Shown: positions 40,864 to 51,870, counted from the stretch's first letter. The stretch is 64,000 nt of DNA from Candidatus Altimarinota bacterium (GCA_028688895.1 JAQTXG010000001.1:62001-126000), one strand, 5' to 3'. Notes: generated from the letters alone by a model not told the origin. Numbers and translations: made by a program.

Positions 40864-41548
40864 GATTTCAGTTATTATTCCTGCTTATTTTGAAGAAAAA
40901 TCTACAATTAATACTGTAAATGATTTATTAAATATTTCAAAAAATATAGAATTATTAATAGTTTATAAGTGAGAAAAATATAATTATATAAGTGAGCAAT
41001 TAAATAAAATGTGTTTAGATATTAAATTGATTGAAGTAAATGGAAAATCAACAAGGTCAATATTTATGAATATATGAGCAAAACAATCTACTTGAGATAT
41101 TTTACTTTTTTTACATAATGATACTATTTTGCCAATTAATTATTTTGAAGTATTATCAATCCTAGATTTATCTAAATACAATTATGGTTGATTTTATAAA
41201 CAATTTTATCCAAATAACTTTTTTTTAGCTCTTAATTCTACTTTGACTAATATAAGACTTAGACTATTTTGAAGTTTACTTTGAGATAATTCTATATTTA
41301 TTTCCAGTAAACTATTTAAAAAAATATGATGATTTGCAGATTTAAGTTTGATGGAAGATGTGGAAATATCAAAAAAACTAAAAAAATACTGAAAAATATT
41401 TATTATAAAAAATAAAACTATTACTTCATCTAAAAAATTTCAGAAAAATTGAACTATTAAAACTATTATTTTTATGATATATCTGAGATTTTTATATTTA
41501 CTTTGAGTAGACACTAAATTATTAAAAGAAAAGTATTCTAAATATTAA
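40853..41548 (+). CDS. Family 2 glycosyltransferase, TIGR04283-like
   Basis: 231 residues. ISVIIPAYFEE opens a GT-A fold, LLFLHNDTILP is the metal-binding D-x-D-like site, and LMEDVEISKKLKKYGK is the ED motif typical of this group. One hydrophobic stretch near the end (IIFMIYLRFLYLLG) suggests membrane contact. It overlaps the preceding TIGR04282 gene. The pair probably modifies a lipid or surface glycan. Confidence 0.85.
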
Positions 41549-41577
41549 AAGATATATTATTGATTAATTAAATTTTT

Positions 41578-41967
41578 ATGAAATTAGTAAAAATAATTTT
41601 ATCTATATTAATTGTATCATTTATACTTAATATAGCATGGGAAAATGCTAATGCACCACTTTATAAATGATTTATTGATTATTCTAATCATTTTAAAATG
41701 TGCTTTGATGCAAGTATTTGAGATGCATTATTAATTTTGACTATGTATTTTTTGATTAGTTTGATATTATGGAATTTAGATTGGATAGAATCAATTAAAA
41801 TAAAAGATTTTTTTTTAATAATTGTAATAGGATTAATTATTACCATTATATTTGAAAAATATGCACTCGATACTTGAAGATGGGATTATAACGAATATAT
41901 GCCTATAATTCCATTTCTCTGAATAGGATTATCTCCGATTTTACAACTAATATTACACCATATTTAA
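41578..41967 (+). CDS. Four-helix membrane protein
   Basis: 129 residues, four membrane helices. It keeps NIAWENANAPLYKGF after helix 1 and ALDTGRWDYNEYMP before helix 4, conserved-looking polar motifs that could form an active or binding site. The name of the family is not certain to me. It follows the glycosyltransferase pair by 29 bases and may act on the same lipid. Codon use includes TGA glycines and there is no Shine-Dalgarno sequence. Confidence 0.7.
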
Positions 41968-42004
41968 CATTTTTTATTATTTGAAAATGTTTAAAGAAAA
42001 AGTA

Positions 42005-42035
42005 AAAAAGTCGATGCAAACGCATCGACTTTTTC
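42005..42035. terminator. Bidirectional terminator before asd
   Basis: AAAAAGTCGATGC-AAAC-GCATCGACTTTTT, 37 bases after the membrane-protein stop and 19 bases beyond the minus-strand asd stop. Confidence 0.9.
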
Positions 42036-42053
42036 TATTTCCAAACTCACAAA

Positions 42054-43139
42054 TTATTTTAGAGGATATACATACCCCAATTTAATCATAAGTTCGGCAG
42101 TCAAAACTGCTCCTCCAGCAGCCCCGCGAACTATATTATTTACCATACCAGTGAATTGTAAAACACCAAATTTTTGATTGTATTTCAATTCACCGCATAC
42201 AAAAGCCATACCATTATGCTTGTTTACATCTCGAAGTGGCTCAGGATAGACATTATCACCGAGGTAATCGATTACTACTTCAGGCGATGATGGCAGATTA
42301 TAGTCAGCAAGTGGATTATAACGCTCAAATGATTTTTTCAGATTGTACATATCAATCAAAAAATTACTTGTCTTTACAAAAACATTTGCTGTGTGACCAT
42401 CTTCTACCGGCACTCTGTAAGAAGTAGCAAAAATAGGTATATTTGTATCAGAAATAATCTTTCCATCAGAAAATCTACCAAAAATCTTCATAGGTTCCTT
42501 TTCAGATTTTTCAGCTTCGCCAACAAGTGGCAAGATATTTCCATGAATACTGGGATATTCCGATAAATGTTTACCAGATCCACTTATAGCTTGCATCAAG
42601 CTTACATTTACATATTCTATCTGAATCTGTTTTCCTATCACATCCATGATAGCCATGTAAGCTTGAGCTGCACAATTTGGCTTCACTACGATACAACCTC
42701 TTCGAGTACCCAGTCTGATTTTTTGCTCAGACAAAACTTTTAGATGATTTACTCCATTTATTTCCGGCACTATCATCGGGACATCATCATGCCATCTCAT
42801 AGCCGAGTTATTTGAAACTACAACTACTTCTTTTTTAGCATAAGCTTCTTCCAACCGGATTATTTCATCCTTTGGCATATCAACTGCACAAAAGATCAAA
42901 TCAACCATTTTGGAAACACTTTCCACATCTGACGCATCCATGATAGTCATTTCGAGTATTTCTCTATCAATAAGTGCTTGTTCTTCCTGTGGTATTTTGA
43001 ACTTCATTTTTTGTCCTGCAGATCTTTCACTGGCTGCAACAACTACTACATTCATCCATGGATGTTCAGAAAGCATTCTCAAGAAAACACGACCAACCAT
43101 ACCAGTTGCACCGATTACTCCTACATTTATTTTTTGCAT
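42054..43139 (-). CDS. asd: Aspartate-semialdehyde dehydrogenase
   Basis: 361 residues, close to the archaeal/fungal-type length. GVIGATGMVGRVFLRML is the NADP-binding loop, VVVVSNNSAMRW follows, and the catalytic cysteine is in VVKPNCAAQAYM, with a catalytic-His context in ATSYRVPVEDGHTANVF. It reduces aspartyl phosphate to the semialdehyde for Lys, Thr and Met synthesis. The gene is TGA-free, has GAGG before the ATG, a near-consensus promoter and a G/C-rich terminator, all unlike the flanking host-dialect genes. No other gene of that pathway is near, so it looks imported as a single unit. Confidence 0.93.
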   Translation of the reverse strand: MQKINVGVIGATGMVGRVFLRMLSEHPWMNVVVVAASERSAGQKMKFKIPQEEQALIDREILEMTIMDASDVESVSKMVDLIFCAVDMPKDEIIRLEEAYAKKEVVVVSNNSAMRWHDDVPMIVPEINGVNHLKVLSEQKIRLGTRRGCIVVKPNCAAQAYMAIMDVIGKQIQIEYVNVSLMQAISGSGKHLSEYPSIHGNILPLVGEAEKSEKEPMKIFGRFSDGKIISDTNIPIFATSYRVPVEDGHTANVFVKTSNFLIDMYNLKKSFERYNPLADYNLPSSPEVVIDYLGDNVYPEPLRDVNKHNGMAFVCGELKYNQKFGVLQFTGMVNNIVRGAAGGAVLTAELMIKLGYVYPLK

Positions 43140-43193
43140 ATTAAAGCCTCATTTGTTTTGGTTTTTGAATTAATGCTTAAAAACATTGACAGA

Positions 43194-43220
43194 ATTATAA
43201 ATATTAATTTTAAATGTCAA
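43194..43220 (-). promoter_or_regulatory. Near-consensus sigma-70 promoter of asd
   Basis: On the minus strand TTGACA (43220-43215) and TATAAT (43199-43194), both perfect, with a 15-base spacer; TAATTC two bases on gives 17. Confidence 0.65.
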
Positions 43221-43308
43221 TTATGCTACTATTTATTTTGCTAGTTATTTATTGCTAAAATACACTAAATCCATAATATGTAACCATAATTATTTAACAA
43301 CAGATTTT

Positions 43309-44466
43309 ATGAACAGAGCATTCGCAATAATATTAGCCACAGTTTTATTAGATGTAATCTGACTATGAATAGTAATTCCTATACTACCATTTATAGTAAA
43401 ATGATTTTGATTTAGTGAGTTTTATGTATGACTTACTTATTCTATTTTTTCACTTTGAATGTTTGTTTGATGACTTACTTTTTGAAGATTGTCAGATAAA
43501 TTGGGGAGAAATAAAACTCTAGAATTTACAATATTTTTAAATATAGTTTGATACTTACTTTTTGCTTTTAGTACAAATCTATATGTATTTTTGATAGCTA
43601 GATTTATAGGATGATTGTGAGCTAGTTGATTTGCTATATGACAAGCATATATTTCAGATATTTCATCAAATGAAGAAAGAACCAAAAATATGGCTATGGT
43701 ATGAGCTATGTTTGGTATATGATTTATGATTTGACCAGTTTTAGGATGATTTTTTTCAAATTTTAGTGACAATTTAAATCTACTTTGATATATTTCAGCT
43801 ACAGTAGCATTTTTGAATCTATTATCTGTTATGTTTTTTTTACCAAAAGTAAAACAAAAAACAGTTTGAATATTACAAGAAAAGAAATTTACTATAAATA
43901 ATCCACTGATTTTAGTATTATTGGCAGTATCATTTATAACTGCACTTTGATTTTCAGCGATGCAGTCTACATTTGCATTGGTTATGAGTGACAGATTTTC
44001 ACTTGATAGCAAACAAGTATGATATTTACTATGATATGTCTGATTAGTTGCTATTATTTATCAAGCTAAACTTATAAAATATGTGAGAAATGCATTGTGA
44101 GAAGTAAAGATGATTATATTTTGATTGTCATTTCTGATATTGTGATTTTTGTTATTTTCTATAAACACTTATTATATAGCTATATATTTTATTATATTTA
44201 TGTTTCCGATTTGAAACGGTACTATTACTCCAACAATTGCATCAATGCAATCAAAACTATGAAATAATCATGTATGAAAACTACTCTGAATAAATTCTTC
44301 TATGATTAGTTTGTGAAACATTGTATGACCATTTATAGCAGGTGCTTTATATATAAAATGGAGTGGATTACCATATGTATTTTCTAGTATATTATTTATA
44401 ATTGCACTAGTACTAATTATATTTAAAATGAAAGAGTATAGTAATGTCTGAAAAACTCACTTCTAG
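43309..44466 (+). CDS. MFS transporter, drug-efflux type
   Basis: 385 residues, about twelve membrane helices. LLDVIGLGIVIPILPF at the start and the loop motif GGLTFGRLSDKLGRNKTL are classic for the DHA1 (tetracycline or multidrug) family. RFIGGLGASGFAIGQAYISDI and GFMIGPVLGG match motif C. Most glycines are TGA. The substrate cannot be told. The gene is divergent from asd. Confidence 0.9.
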
Positions 44467-44522
44467 AAAAAATCTCTTTTTTTTATTCTTACTAAGGATT
44501 TTTTCTAATATGCATATAAGTA

Positions 44523-44556
44523 AAAAAGGAGGAAGCGTTTTTGCTTCCTCCTTTTC
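44523..44556. terminator. Bidirectional terminator
   Basis: AAAAAAGGAGGAAGC-GTTTTT-GCTTCCTCCTTTT between the MFS gene and the convergent small gene at 44563-44739. Confidence 0.9.
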
Positions 44557-44562
44557 GAAATC

Positions 44563-44739
44563 CTAACAATTACAAGCAATTCTCCTCAATTTTTTACATA
44601 CATAAGTATTTTTAATCAAAAAGAAACTTGTAAAAGTCAACAAAACGATTTCTAAGGGGATAGGCACATATAGCCATAACATAGCAAGTACAAAACTTGC
44701 AATATGTAGACCAGTTTTTATGCCTTCTAGGGGAACCAT
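44563..44739 (-). CDS. Small membrane protein, TGA-free class
   Basis: 58 residues, MVPLEGIKTGLHIASFVL, then a second hydrophobic stretch and a basic Cys-rich end (CKKLRRIACNC). AGGAG 7 bases before the ATG gives a good ribosome-binding site. The stop is TAG just before a strong terminator. There are no TGA codons. No family recognised. Its size, strong signals and single-gene layout match the peptide at 52747-52830 and the protein at 18535-18747. Confidence 0.62.
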   Translation of the reverse strand: MVPLEGIKTGLHIASFVLAMLWLYVPIPLEIVLLTFTSFFLIKNTYVCKKLRRIACNC

Positions 44740-44885
44740 CTTTTACTCCTTCTATATAAAGTAAGTTTAAAAAAATCTACAAAAATTGTAGACGAGAAAT
44801 GTATCTATTTATAGATTTTAGTCAATTATATTTTTGAGAATATTTTATAATTATATATAATTCTTAATCAATTCTTAATTTGTAA

Positions 44886-44913
44886 TTGACAAGTAGAAAA
44901 ATATATCTATTAT
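44886..44913 (+). promoter_or_regulatory. Promoter for the 44973 gene
   Basis: TTGACA (44886-44891), a 16-base spacer, and TATTAT (44908-44913), 60 bases before the ATG. Confidence 0.55.
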
Positions 44914-44972
44914 TATATATGATACAATATTTTTATAAGAAAAATACTATTTAATTATTATTAAATTTAGAT

Positions 44973-45575
44973 ATGAAATTTGATTTATTCAATAAAAATA
45001 CTCAAATATATCCACTAGAAATTGAAAGCATGTTTTGAAAGAAATTTTCAGTTATAGTCGAATATGTTAAAAAGAAAGCATTTTATGCAATAGACATAAA
45101 AATGGACAACTGATTTTTTAGCAAGTCTATTTCTAGCTCAAAAATTTGATTAAATAAAAGAGGAGAAATACTATTGAAACTTGAAAATACTTACTGAACA
45201 AAACAAAAAACAAAACTCAATTTGAGCCAAGACAATTTTGATTCTGATTTAGAGATTGCAACATATGAATTAACAAAATCGATACAATTTCATTTTCTAA
45301 AAATGGAGCTAGAAAATTTAATGGATTTTTTCAAAGATAACTGATTAAAAGCATGATATACTACAGAAAAAAATTGACCAAATCTGGAATTTGAAATTTT
45401 CAACATAGATGATCCTATTAGGAGAGTAACATTTTATATTGAAGACTGACGCATACAATATTACTTTGAAGATATTAGGATGTCTCATACTGATATCAGA
45501 AAATTGTTATCACAAGTAGAACCATTAAATTACAAAATAGTAGAAAACTGGCTGAGGTCAGAATCACTTGTATAA
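44973..45575 (+). CDS. Unknown 200-residue protein
   Basis: Mixed alpha/beta protein without signal or membrane segments. It is rich in Lys, Phe and Asn and has scattered TGA glycines. The central helix (YELTKSIQFHFLKMELENLMD, split here as YELTKSIQF and HFLKMELENL) may form a coiled coil. No family recognised. The ATG follows AT-rich DNA without a Shine-Dalgarno sequence, and the stop is TAA. It stands alone before the helicase gene. Confidence 0.65.
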
Positions 45576-45738
45576 AAATAGGTTTAGTACTTACACAAAA
45601 TTTACATCTAGAAAATACTATCATTTTTGATAAAAAATATTTTTTATTTTATTATATGACAAAAGCATTTTTCTATATATAATAAGTTTTTTATGGAATT
45701 AATTATTCCTACATATATATTTTTTCACCCAAAAATTG

Positions 45739-47007
45739 ATGTTATTCAAAGATCTCCATATTATACCACCGATACTAAAAGCATTAGAAAGAGAAAAATA
45801 CTTAAAAGCTACACCTATTCAAGAAAAAGCCATACCTCATATATTAGCATGAAAAGATGTTATGTGAGCAGCTCAAACAGGTACAGGAAAAACAGCTGCA
45901 TTTGCTATACCTATACTACAATTACTATCTAGAGAAAAAGAGTTATCAAATACATCACGTAATATTAAATGTCTAGTTTTGACACCTACTCGTGAACTTG
46001 CTATTCAGATAGAAGAAAATTTCTTATCATATGGAAAATGATTATGACTTCGTCATTGTGTTATTTTTGGTGGAGTAAGTCAACATAGTCAAGTACTTAA
46101 ATTGAAAAAATGAGTAGATATAGTAGTAGCTACTCCAGGTAGACTTTTAGATCTGATGAATCAATGATATGTAGATTTACACAAAGTAGAAATATTTACA
46201 TTAGACGAAGCAGATAGAATGCTAAATATGTGATTTATCAACGATGTAAAAAAAGTAATAACAAAGCTACCAGTAAAAAGACAAACACTACTTTTTTCAG
46301 CTACTATGCCAAAAGAGATATTATCTCTAGCTCATTCTATACTTATAAATCCTATAAGTATAGAAGTAACTCCTGTTTCATCTACTGCAGAAACAGTAAA
46401 ACAATCAGTGTATTTTGTAAGTAAAAACGACAAAAAAAATCTACTAACTCATTTACTTAAAAATACAAAGATAAAAGCTATACTAGTTTTTACTCGTACG
46501 AAGCACTGAGCAGATAGGGTAGTAAAAGAATTGGCTATGGTATGAGTAGTGGCCGAAGCAATTCATGGTAACAAATCACAAAACGCTCGTCAAAGAGCAT
46601 TAAACAATTTCAAGTGAGGACAAACAAGAGTATTAATAGCTACCGATATAGCTGCTAGAGGTATAGATGTAGTAGAATTGTGACATGTGATAAACTATGA
46701 TCTACCAAACGAACCAGAGACATATATTCACCGTATATGACGTACTTGAAGAGCATGATTATTCTGAAACGCTTACTCATTTTGTAATCAGGAAGAAGTA
46801 GAATATTTACTAGATATACAAAAATTGATTGGTAAAAGTATTGACGTCGTACATGAACATCCTTTTGCTATTACTGTTGACGAAAATGTAAAATCACCAA
46901 AACAAACTAAACAAAAAAAAGTATATACAGAAAAAAGACTAGTAAGTGGAAATAGTAAGAGAAATCAAAGAAGATCAAAAAATAGAAGAGCAGAAAAAAC
47001 TCTATAA
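45739..47007 (+). CDS. DEAD-box RNA helicase
   Basis: 422 residues with the full motif set: Q motif near [22 protein letters not shown] (Walker A), [17 protein letters not shown] in [16 protein letters not shown] in FSATMP, and [11 protein letters not shown] and HRIGRTGRAG in domain 2. The end is short, basic and disordered ([14 protein letters not shown]). It unwinds structured RNA, likely in ribosome assembly or cold growth; a cold shock gene lies about 0.9 kb on. The start is the first ATG that fits the Q-motif spacing. A longer frame from 45693 is out of phase. Confidence 0.93.
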
Positions 47008-47014
47008 AATAAAA

Positions 47015-47055
47015 AATAATTTGAGTATCATTAATTGATACTCAAATTATTTTTT
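47015..47055 (+). terminator. Terminator of the helicase gene
   Basis: AATAATTTGAGTATCA-TTAA-TTGATACTCAAATTATT followed by TTTT: a perfect 15- to 16-bp stem. Confidence 0.85.
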
Positions 47056-47121
47056 ATTTTACTTGTAATTTATTAGATAATTATTATTTTATATATAATT
47101 TTTATAATTAATAATCTAAAT

Positions 47122-47781
47122 ATGTACATACCTTTTTTAATCATTATATCAATATTATCATTTTTTAGTATATGAGAAACTATTTCAAAATGGATAATAA
47201 AACATAAAAAAATCGTATCAGAAACAATATTGATATTAGCATTTTTGAGTTTATTTCTCATTCTTACACCTTTTACGATAAAAGAATCTTGAGAAATAGC
47301 TATTTGATTATTATGGATTATTTTATGGTTACCTATATTATCAAAAGTATTTTTGTTGAACATACCACAAAAACTTATGTTGTTTAGAAAGGAAATAGGT
47401 ATATGGATGTGAATGTTATCAATTGTACACACTACTTTGTATTTCAAAGTAGTTAGTTTCAATACACTATTTAGTACTGATTTTTGGTTTTTAAATGGAA
47501 CTATTACATTTTTAACTTGGTGAATGCTTGCATTTGTCATAGCAATTATACTTACATTTACTTCAAACAACATAAGTATGAAATTATTATGAAAAAAATG
47601 GAAATACCTACATAGAACTGCATATTTATTATTGATTTTTGCTCTATTACATGTAGCTTTTTTAAAAATATCTAATGAATGAATTATAGTATTTATCACT
47701 ACGTTTATCCCATTTATAATATATTTTATTCTCAAAATACTAGAATGGAAAAACATAAAAATACCGACTTGAATTAAATAA
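47122..47781 (+). CDS. Ferric-reductase-like heme membrane protein (MsrQ/YedZ-type)
   Basis: 219 residues with six membrane helices. Candidate heme-ligand histidines lie in SIVHTTLYF and in KYLHRTAYLLLIFALLHVAF, the spacing expected for the ferric reductase-like transmembrane domain. YedZ/MsrQ proteins of this size pass electrons from quinols or flavins to MsrP. The window has another methionine sulfoxide repair protein at 382-2427, but no MsrP was seen. It could instead pass electrons to the flavin cluster. Confidence 0.75.
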
Positions 47782-47871
47782 ATATTATTTTTATTAATAT
47801 ATATTTGATTAAATTAGATTATTGAGTAACATATAGACGGTTCGATTTTTAATTATAATAATTTTTCTATA

Positions 47872-48066
47872 ATGAGTACAGGTAAAGTTAAGTTTTTCAA
47901 CGAAACTAAAGGTTTCGGGTTCATAGTTGAAGATGATTCAAATACAGAATATTTCGTTCATATTTCAGGTACAGATGGTAATGTTTTAAACGAAGGTGAA
48001 AACGTTTCATTTGATTTAGAAGAAGGTAAAAGAGGTATGAATGCTGTTAATGTAAAAGTTATATAA
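47872..48066 (+). CDS. Cold shock protein, CspA family
   Basis: 64 residues: KVKFFNETKGFGFI (RNP1), EYFVHISG (RNP2), then NEGENVSFDLEEGKRGMNAVNVKVI. It is a single-stranded nucleic acid binder and RNA chaperone. All glycines are GGN although the gene has no Shine-Dalgarno sequence. So a lack of TGA in such a short, highly expressed gene need not mean transfer. Confidence 0.95.
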   Translation: MSTGKVKFFNETKGFGFIVEDDSNTEYFVHISGTDGNVLNEGENVSFDLEEGKRGMNAVNVKVI

Positions 48067-48079
48067 TTCATTTTTTACA

Positions 48080-48119
48080 AAAAAAATGCTTACTAATTTA
48101 TTTAGTAAGTATTTTTTTT
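48080..48119 (+). terminator. Terminator after the cold shock gene
   Basis: AAAAAAATGCTTACTAA-ATT-TATTTAGTAAGTATTTTTTTT style stem with a long T run. Confidence 0.8.
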
Positions 48120-48136
48120 GTTCTAAATTTTAAGAA

Positions 48137-48361
48137 TTATCTACCTCTACTAGCTCATCTACTAGGTCTTTGTTTATTATTACTAGACATAAAATTTCAT
48201 TTTCATAAATTCCCAGATTTTTGAAATGCCGGTGGTCTAGTATATTTTACTGTTACTACATTAGGTAATACATCTAGTTTTTTAATAGTTTCATTCTCTT
48301 CAACTTTTTCTTTTGATTCCAAGATAGAATCATTTTCATCATTTTCTATTTTATTTGTCAT
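48137..48361 (-). CDS. Unknown small protein with basic tail
   Basis: 74 residues. An acidic N-terminal half (MTNKIENDENDSILESKEK) is followed by VLPNVVTVKYTRPPAFQKSG and a Ser/Arg/Gly-rich end (RPSRGASRGR), with three TGA glycines. It may be disordered and bind RNA. It sits between the cold shock gene and alkD on the opposite strand to the former. No family recognised. Confidence 0.6.
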
Positions 48362-48439
48362 ACTAGAAAGTTAAAAATTATTAAAAGTATTATATTATAA
48401 ATTACTGTAGAATCAAGATTATTTTCTTTTATATAATAA

Positions 48440-49141
48440 TTACTTTATATTCAGATAATGCTTTCTCTTGTCCTCATCAAACTTTTCTATAGCATACCTG
48501 AGCATAGTTCTAGGCATATTAGATATATTCTCATCCAAAAATTCTGTTAATATTTTTTCATCCTTTTTTCATACTTCTCTCAAACACCATCCAGTAGCTT
48601 TGTGAATCAAATCATGAGAATCTCCAATAAGTACCTTGCACAATTTCAATGTATCATCAAAAAATCCATATTTTATGAAAAATAGAGTAGCAATTATTGA
48701 TATCCTTTTTTCCCATAGATTATCAGATTTAGCTAGAGTATAGAGTATACTTTTATCTCTATTCAACAAGTATTCTCATACTATATATGGAGCACTAGTA
48801 TCTACTAGATCCCAATTATTTATATTTTTTGTATGAGCCATATAAAAATCAAAAATACTCTTTTTTTCTTGCTCATTTGCTATCTTGTATTTGGCTACCA
48901 ATACCAATAATCCAGTCAATCTTTGTTCGTGGTATTTGTTTAGTAACAATTTTTCTACATCATCCAAGTCTAGTGATCTAAAATTTTTTTTTACTACTAT
49001 TCTAGTTTCTGGAACAGTTATACCATAAAAAAAGTCTCATTCTCAGTATTGTCAGGCTCCAGTTTTGAAATATCTGGCACTATTTGCAGATTTTTGAGGA
49101 TCAGCTAATTTTTCTAGGTCTTTTATTAGTTGTTTTAGCAT
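48440..49141 (-). CDS. DNA alkylation repair protein, AlkD-like
   Basis: 233 residues built of HEAT-like helical repeats. Matches to the family include ARYFKTGAGQYGEGDFFYGITVPETR, given as ARYFKTGAGQYGEGD and FFYGITVPE, then NWDLVDTSAPYIVGEYL (catalytic-region Trp and Asp), SILYTLAKSDNLWEKRISI, and KATGWCLREVGKKD. It removes alkylated bases. Several glycines are TGA. The start is the ATG nearest the conserved N-terminus. Confidence 0.92.
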
Positions 49142-49237
49142 AAATTTATTTAAAATATAGTTATTAAAAATAAGTATACTTTATTTAAAAATAAATCAAA
49201 CTATATAAATAATATTTCGAAATAAAATTATAAGTAT

Positions 49238-49262
49238 AAAAGCCCTCATTATGAGGGCTTTT
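49238..49262. terminator. Terminator, AAAAGCCCTCAT stem
   Basis: AAAAGCCCTCAT-T-ATGAGGGCTTTT, 13 bases beyond the stop of the minus gene 49275-49751. Confidence 0.88.
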
Positions 49263-49274
49263 AGATGGTTGTAA

Positions 49275-49751
49275 CTACATATTGATGAATTTTTTAATAT
49301 TCACTAAATGAATTTCAACAATTTTAATAGGATTGTCAGTAATACTAGCATATTCATCATAACTAGCATAGACAATAGTAGCATCTTTATCTGCTTGTAA
49401 TATATCGATAATATCACCAGTTCTCTCATTTATGCTAAACACAGATGATACCTGTTTTTCTGTTGCATTTATTGGTTTATACATAACCAATAATTCATCA
49501 TCATTAGCAAAGCTATGATAATCCCAAATTGTATAATGGAAACCATTAGAATTAAATTCAACCTGAAATCTAAAAATACCAGATCTAGGCTCATCAGTAT
49601 CCATTTCTGAGTCATTGAAATCAATTTTCTTTGAGATGAAATTTGTACTAGGTGTCTGATTCAACATGTCAACTATTGATTTGACATCGATAGCTGATGC
49701 TGTTTGAGAAACAAAAAACAATATTACTGCGACAAATTTTGTGATTTTCAT
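49275..49751 (-). CDS. Secreted protein of unknown function, TGA-free class
   Basis: 158 residues. A signal peptide MKITKFVAVILFFVSQTASA probably cuts after Ala20. The mature part is beta-rich and acidic, with FRFQVEFNSNGFHYTIWDYHSF and repeated Asp-Glu stretches. AAAGGA is 7 bases before the ATG. Glycines are GGN only and the stop is TAG. The window -35 TTGACT lies near 49822 on the minus strand. No family recognised. Confidence 0.75.
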   Translation of the reverse strand: MKITKFVAVILFFVSQTASAIDVKSIVDMLNQTPSTNFISKKIDFNDSEMDTDEPRSGIFRFQVEFNSNGFHYTIWDYHSFANDDELLVMYKPINATEKQVSSVFSINERTGDIIDILQADKDATIVYASYDEYASITDNPIKIVEIHLVNIKKFINM

Positions 49752-49927
49752 GACTTTTTCCTTTTGTTTTTGTTTGAATGATTTTTTTGTATGAGATTTA
49801 TATATTAAAAATGTAAAAAGTCAATATTATTTATTGTAATTAATTATAAACTATTACTAATACACTTATTGACAAAAACCAATAATATTCTATAATCTAT
49901 AAAAATATAAGCAAATCCCAAACATTT

Positions 49928-51814
49928 ATGAACAAATTTTTAAAAGATAATATAGAGTATAATTCTAGTGATATACTTACACCACAAGAAAAAAACAAGT
50001 TTAAAAACTTTCATCTACCTATGTTTGTTTGTCCATCATGCTGAACTATCAGTAAATGAAAACAGATAAATATGATAGCTAGTTCATGTGTAAATTGTGG
50101 AGACAAAATAGAGTTAAAAGAATTCAAACTATCATCACTAAAACAGTTTCAAAAAAAAGATTTCGCTTTTAAATTGGACATAAATGATGCAAAACATCAA
50201 GAAATCATAGCATTATTCAGAGACAATGTATTATGGCAATGTAATAGTTGTAATTGAAACAATCTAAATCTACCAAAAGATAAAAATTGAGATCCAGATA
50301 TATCTCATGATGTGCATTGTGATTGATGCGGTGATAAATACATACACTGAGAAAATCTATTACCATTTTGGGCACTCAAATGATTTTGATTTGATGATTG
50401 AGACGACAGTAACAATACTTACGAGTTAGAAAAACTATGAGAAACACAATTACTATGGCTTCAAGCAATAGAAAAAGCTCACTCTATCGATGCAACAACA
50501 AATAATTGAAAGAGACTAGAAATAAAAAAACTTCAAGACTGATTAGAAACACTGAAATCAAACACTAGAACAATTTCTAGAGGTAGACGGAAAGATGGTA
50601 CAAAAGCATTGGAATACTTAGAAAACTATTTATACTGAGAATCATATGCTTTAAATTCTGCCATACAAAGAAAAACAACAGAATATGTGAGAACTGTACT
50701 AGAAACCAACAATCCATTTTACGAAACACCAAAAGAAAAAACTATTATAAAAGATTACACCCAAAATCTGAAATACCTAGATTTAAAAACATGGCTATAC
50801 ACATGAACATGAGTAGCATTTATGTTTTTGGCTTTGACATCTATTATAGACTGAAAATACGAAATAGAAATCAGATGAACTAAACACTCAGTTTCATACC
50901 TAAAGGAAAGTAAATGAACACTAGATTTGGAATACAATATACAAAAACATACTCCATACTATGATGACTTTAAATTTTCTTTTACAGATGAATGAAACAT
51001 ATCATACAATACTACTACTGATAATACATGAAAAGAACTATATAATAAATATGCATCAAAAAAAGAATATTACAGATTGCAAATGGTTTGAGAACCAGTA
51101 GAAATAAAAAAGTGAACACTAGAGCTAGATACATGAAGAGATGAAACTATTCACCATTATGTATCATGCCCAGAAACATCTGATTATTCTAGTGATACTA
51201 GTTGATGATGAAGTTGGTGAGGGTGATGAGGTGGATGATGATGAAGTAGTGGTATGTGATTTTGATGAAGTGGAGATTTGATGCTATGACCCAAATGAGA
51301 AGAAATACAAAATCATACAATTACTCCAGCTGGTGAATACAATCCTACTATCCAACTAGCATCATTGACTGGTGAAAAGATATTTCAAATAATTACTATG
51401 ACAAGTGATGCACATGCAGATGATTGCTGATATGATACTACAGAAGATATCACTATAGAAGCAGATATAAAATACACTATCCAAAAATACAAAGTACGGG
51501 ATTGGAAAACAAAACAATGGTTTGAGTCAGAAATAAAAGAGGGAATAGATTATCATTCTACATATAGTAATTTAAAAGAAAAGATTTTAAGAGATATAGA
51601 AAATGAGAGAATAATAGACCAAAAACTAAAAATGATACTAGAAATAAAAGATGAAAATTGAAAAATAATACCAATTCCAATACTAGACGAAGCCATGTGG
51701 AAACAATTAAATAATGCAATGGAAAAAAGATGTACTATTTCAAAACCATTACTTTTTAAATGGATAAATGGTATCACAGATGATGATTTGAAACAATGTA
51801 ATATAGAAAAGTAA
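49928..51814 (+). CDS. Unknown protein with two zinc ribbons, one membrane helix and a UGA-coded glycine run
   Basis: 628 residues. Near the start are CPSC-x-CVNC and CNSC-x-CDGC pairs, typical of zinc ribbons. A helical linker follows, then a single membrane helix near 295-312 (GVAFMFLALTSIIDG) and an outer part. Around nt 51201-51270 a stretch of about 24 residues is nearly all glycine, with up to three TGA codons in a row. The pattern suggests a cytosolic zinc domain tethered to the membrane with a flexible external region. No family recognised. It forms a single operon with no obvious terminator. Confidence 0.75.
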
Positions 51815-51855
51815 GAAAAGAATCCAAATATAAGTACTTTTGTAAATACATATAA

Positions 51856-51870
51856 TTTTTTCTAGAAGTG
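51856..51870 (+). repeat. Third copy of 15-mer TTTTTTCTAGAAGTG
   Basis: Identical to 9431-9445 and 21578-21592. Each copy is followed by G/A-rich bases and TTTT. Here it lies 147 bases before the ATG at 52017, the same distance as the 21578 copy from the ATG at 21739. Confidence 0.7.

Noticed and set aside
47073-47756. Minus-strand 227-residue frame opposite the ferric-reductase-like gene
   Set aside because: The plus frame has six membrane helices and paired histidines; the minus frame is its complement without motifs.
47838-47850. GGTTCGATTTT resembling a tRNA T-loop before the cold shock gene
   Set aside because: No acceptor, D or anticodon stems can be formed around it.
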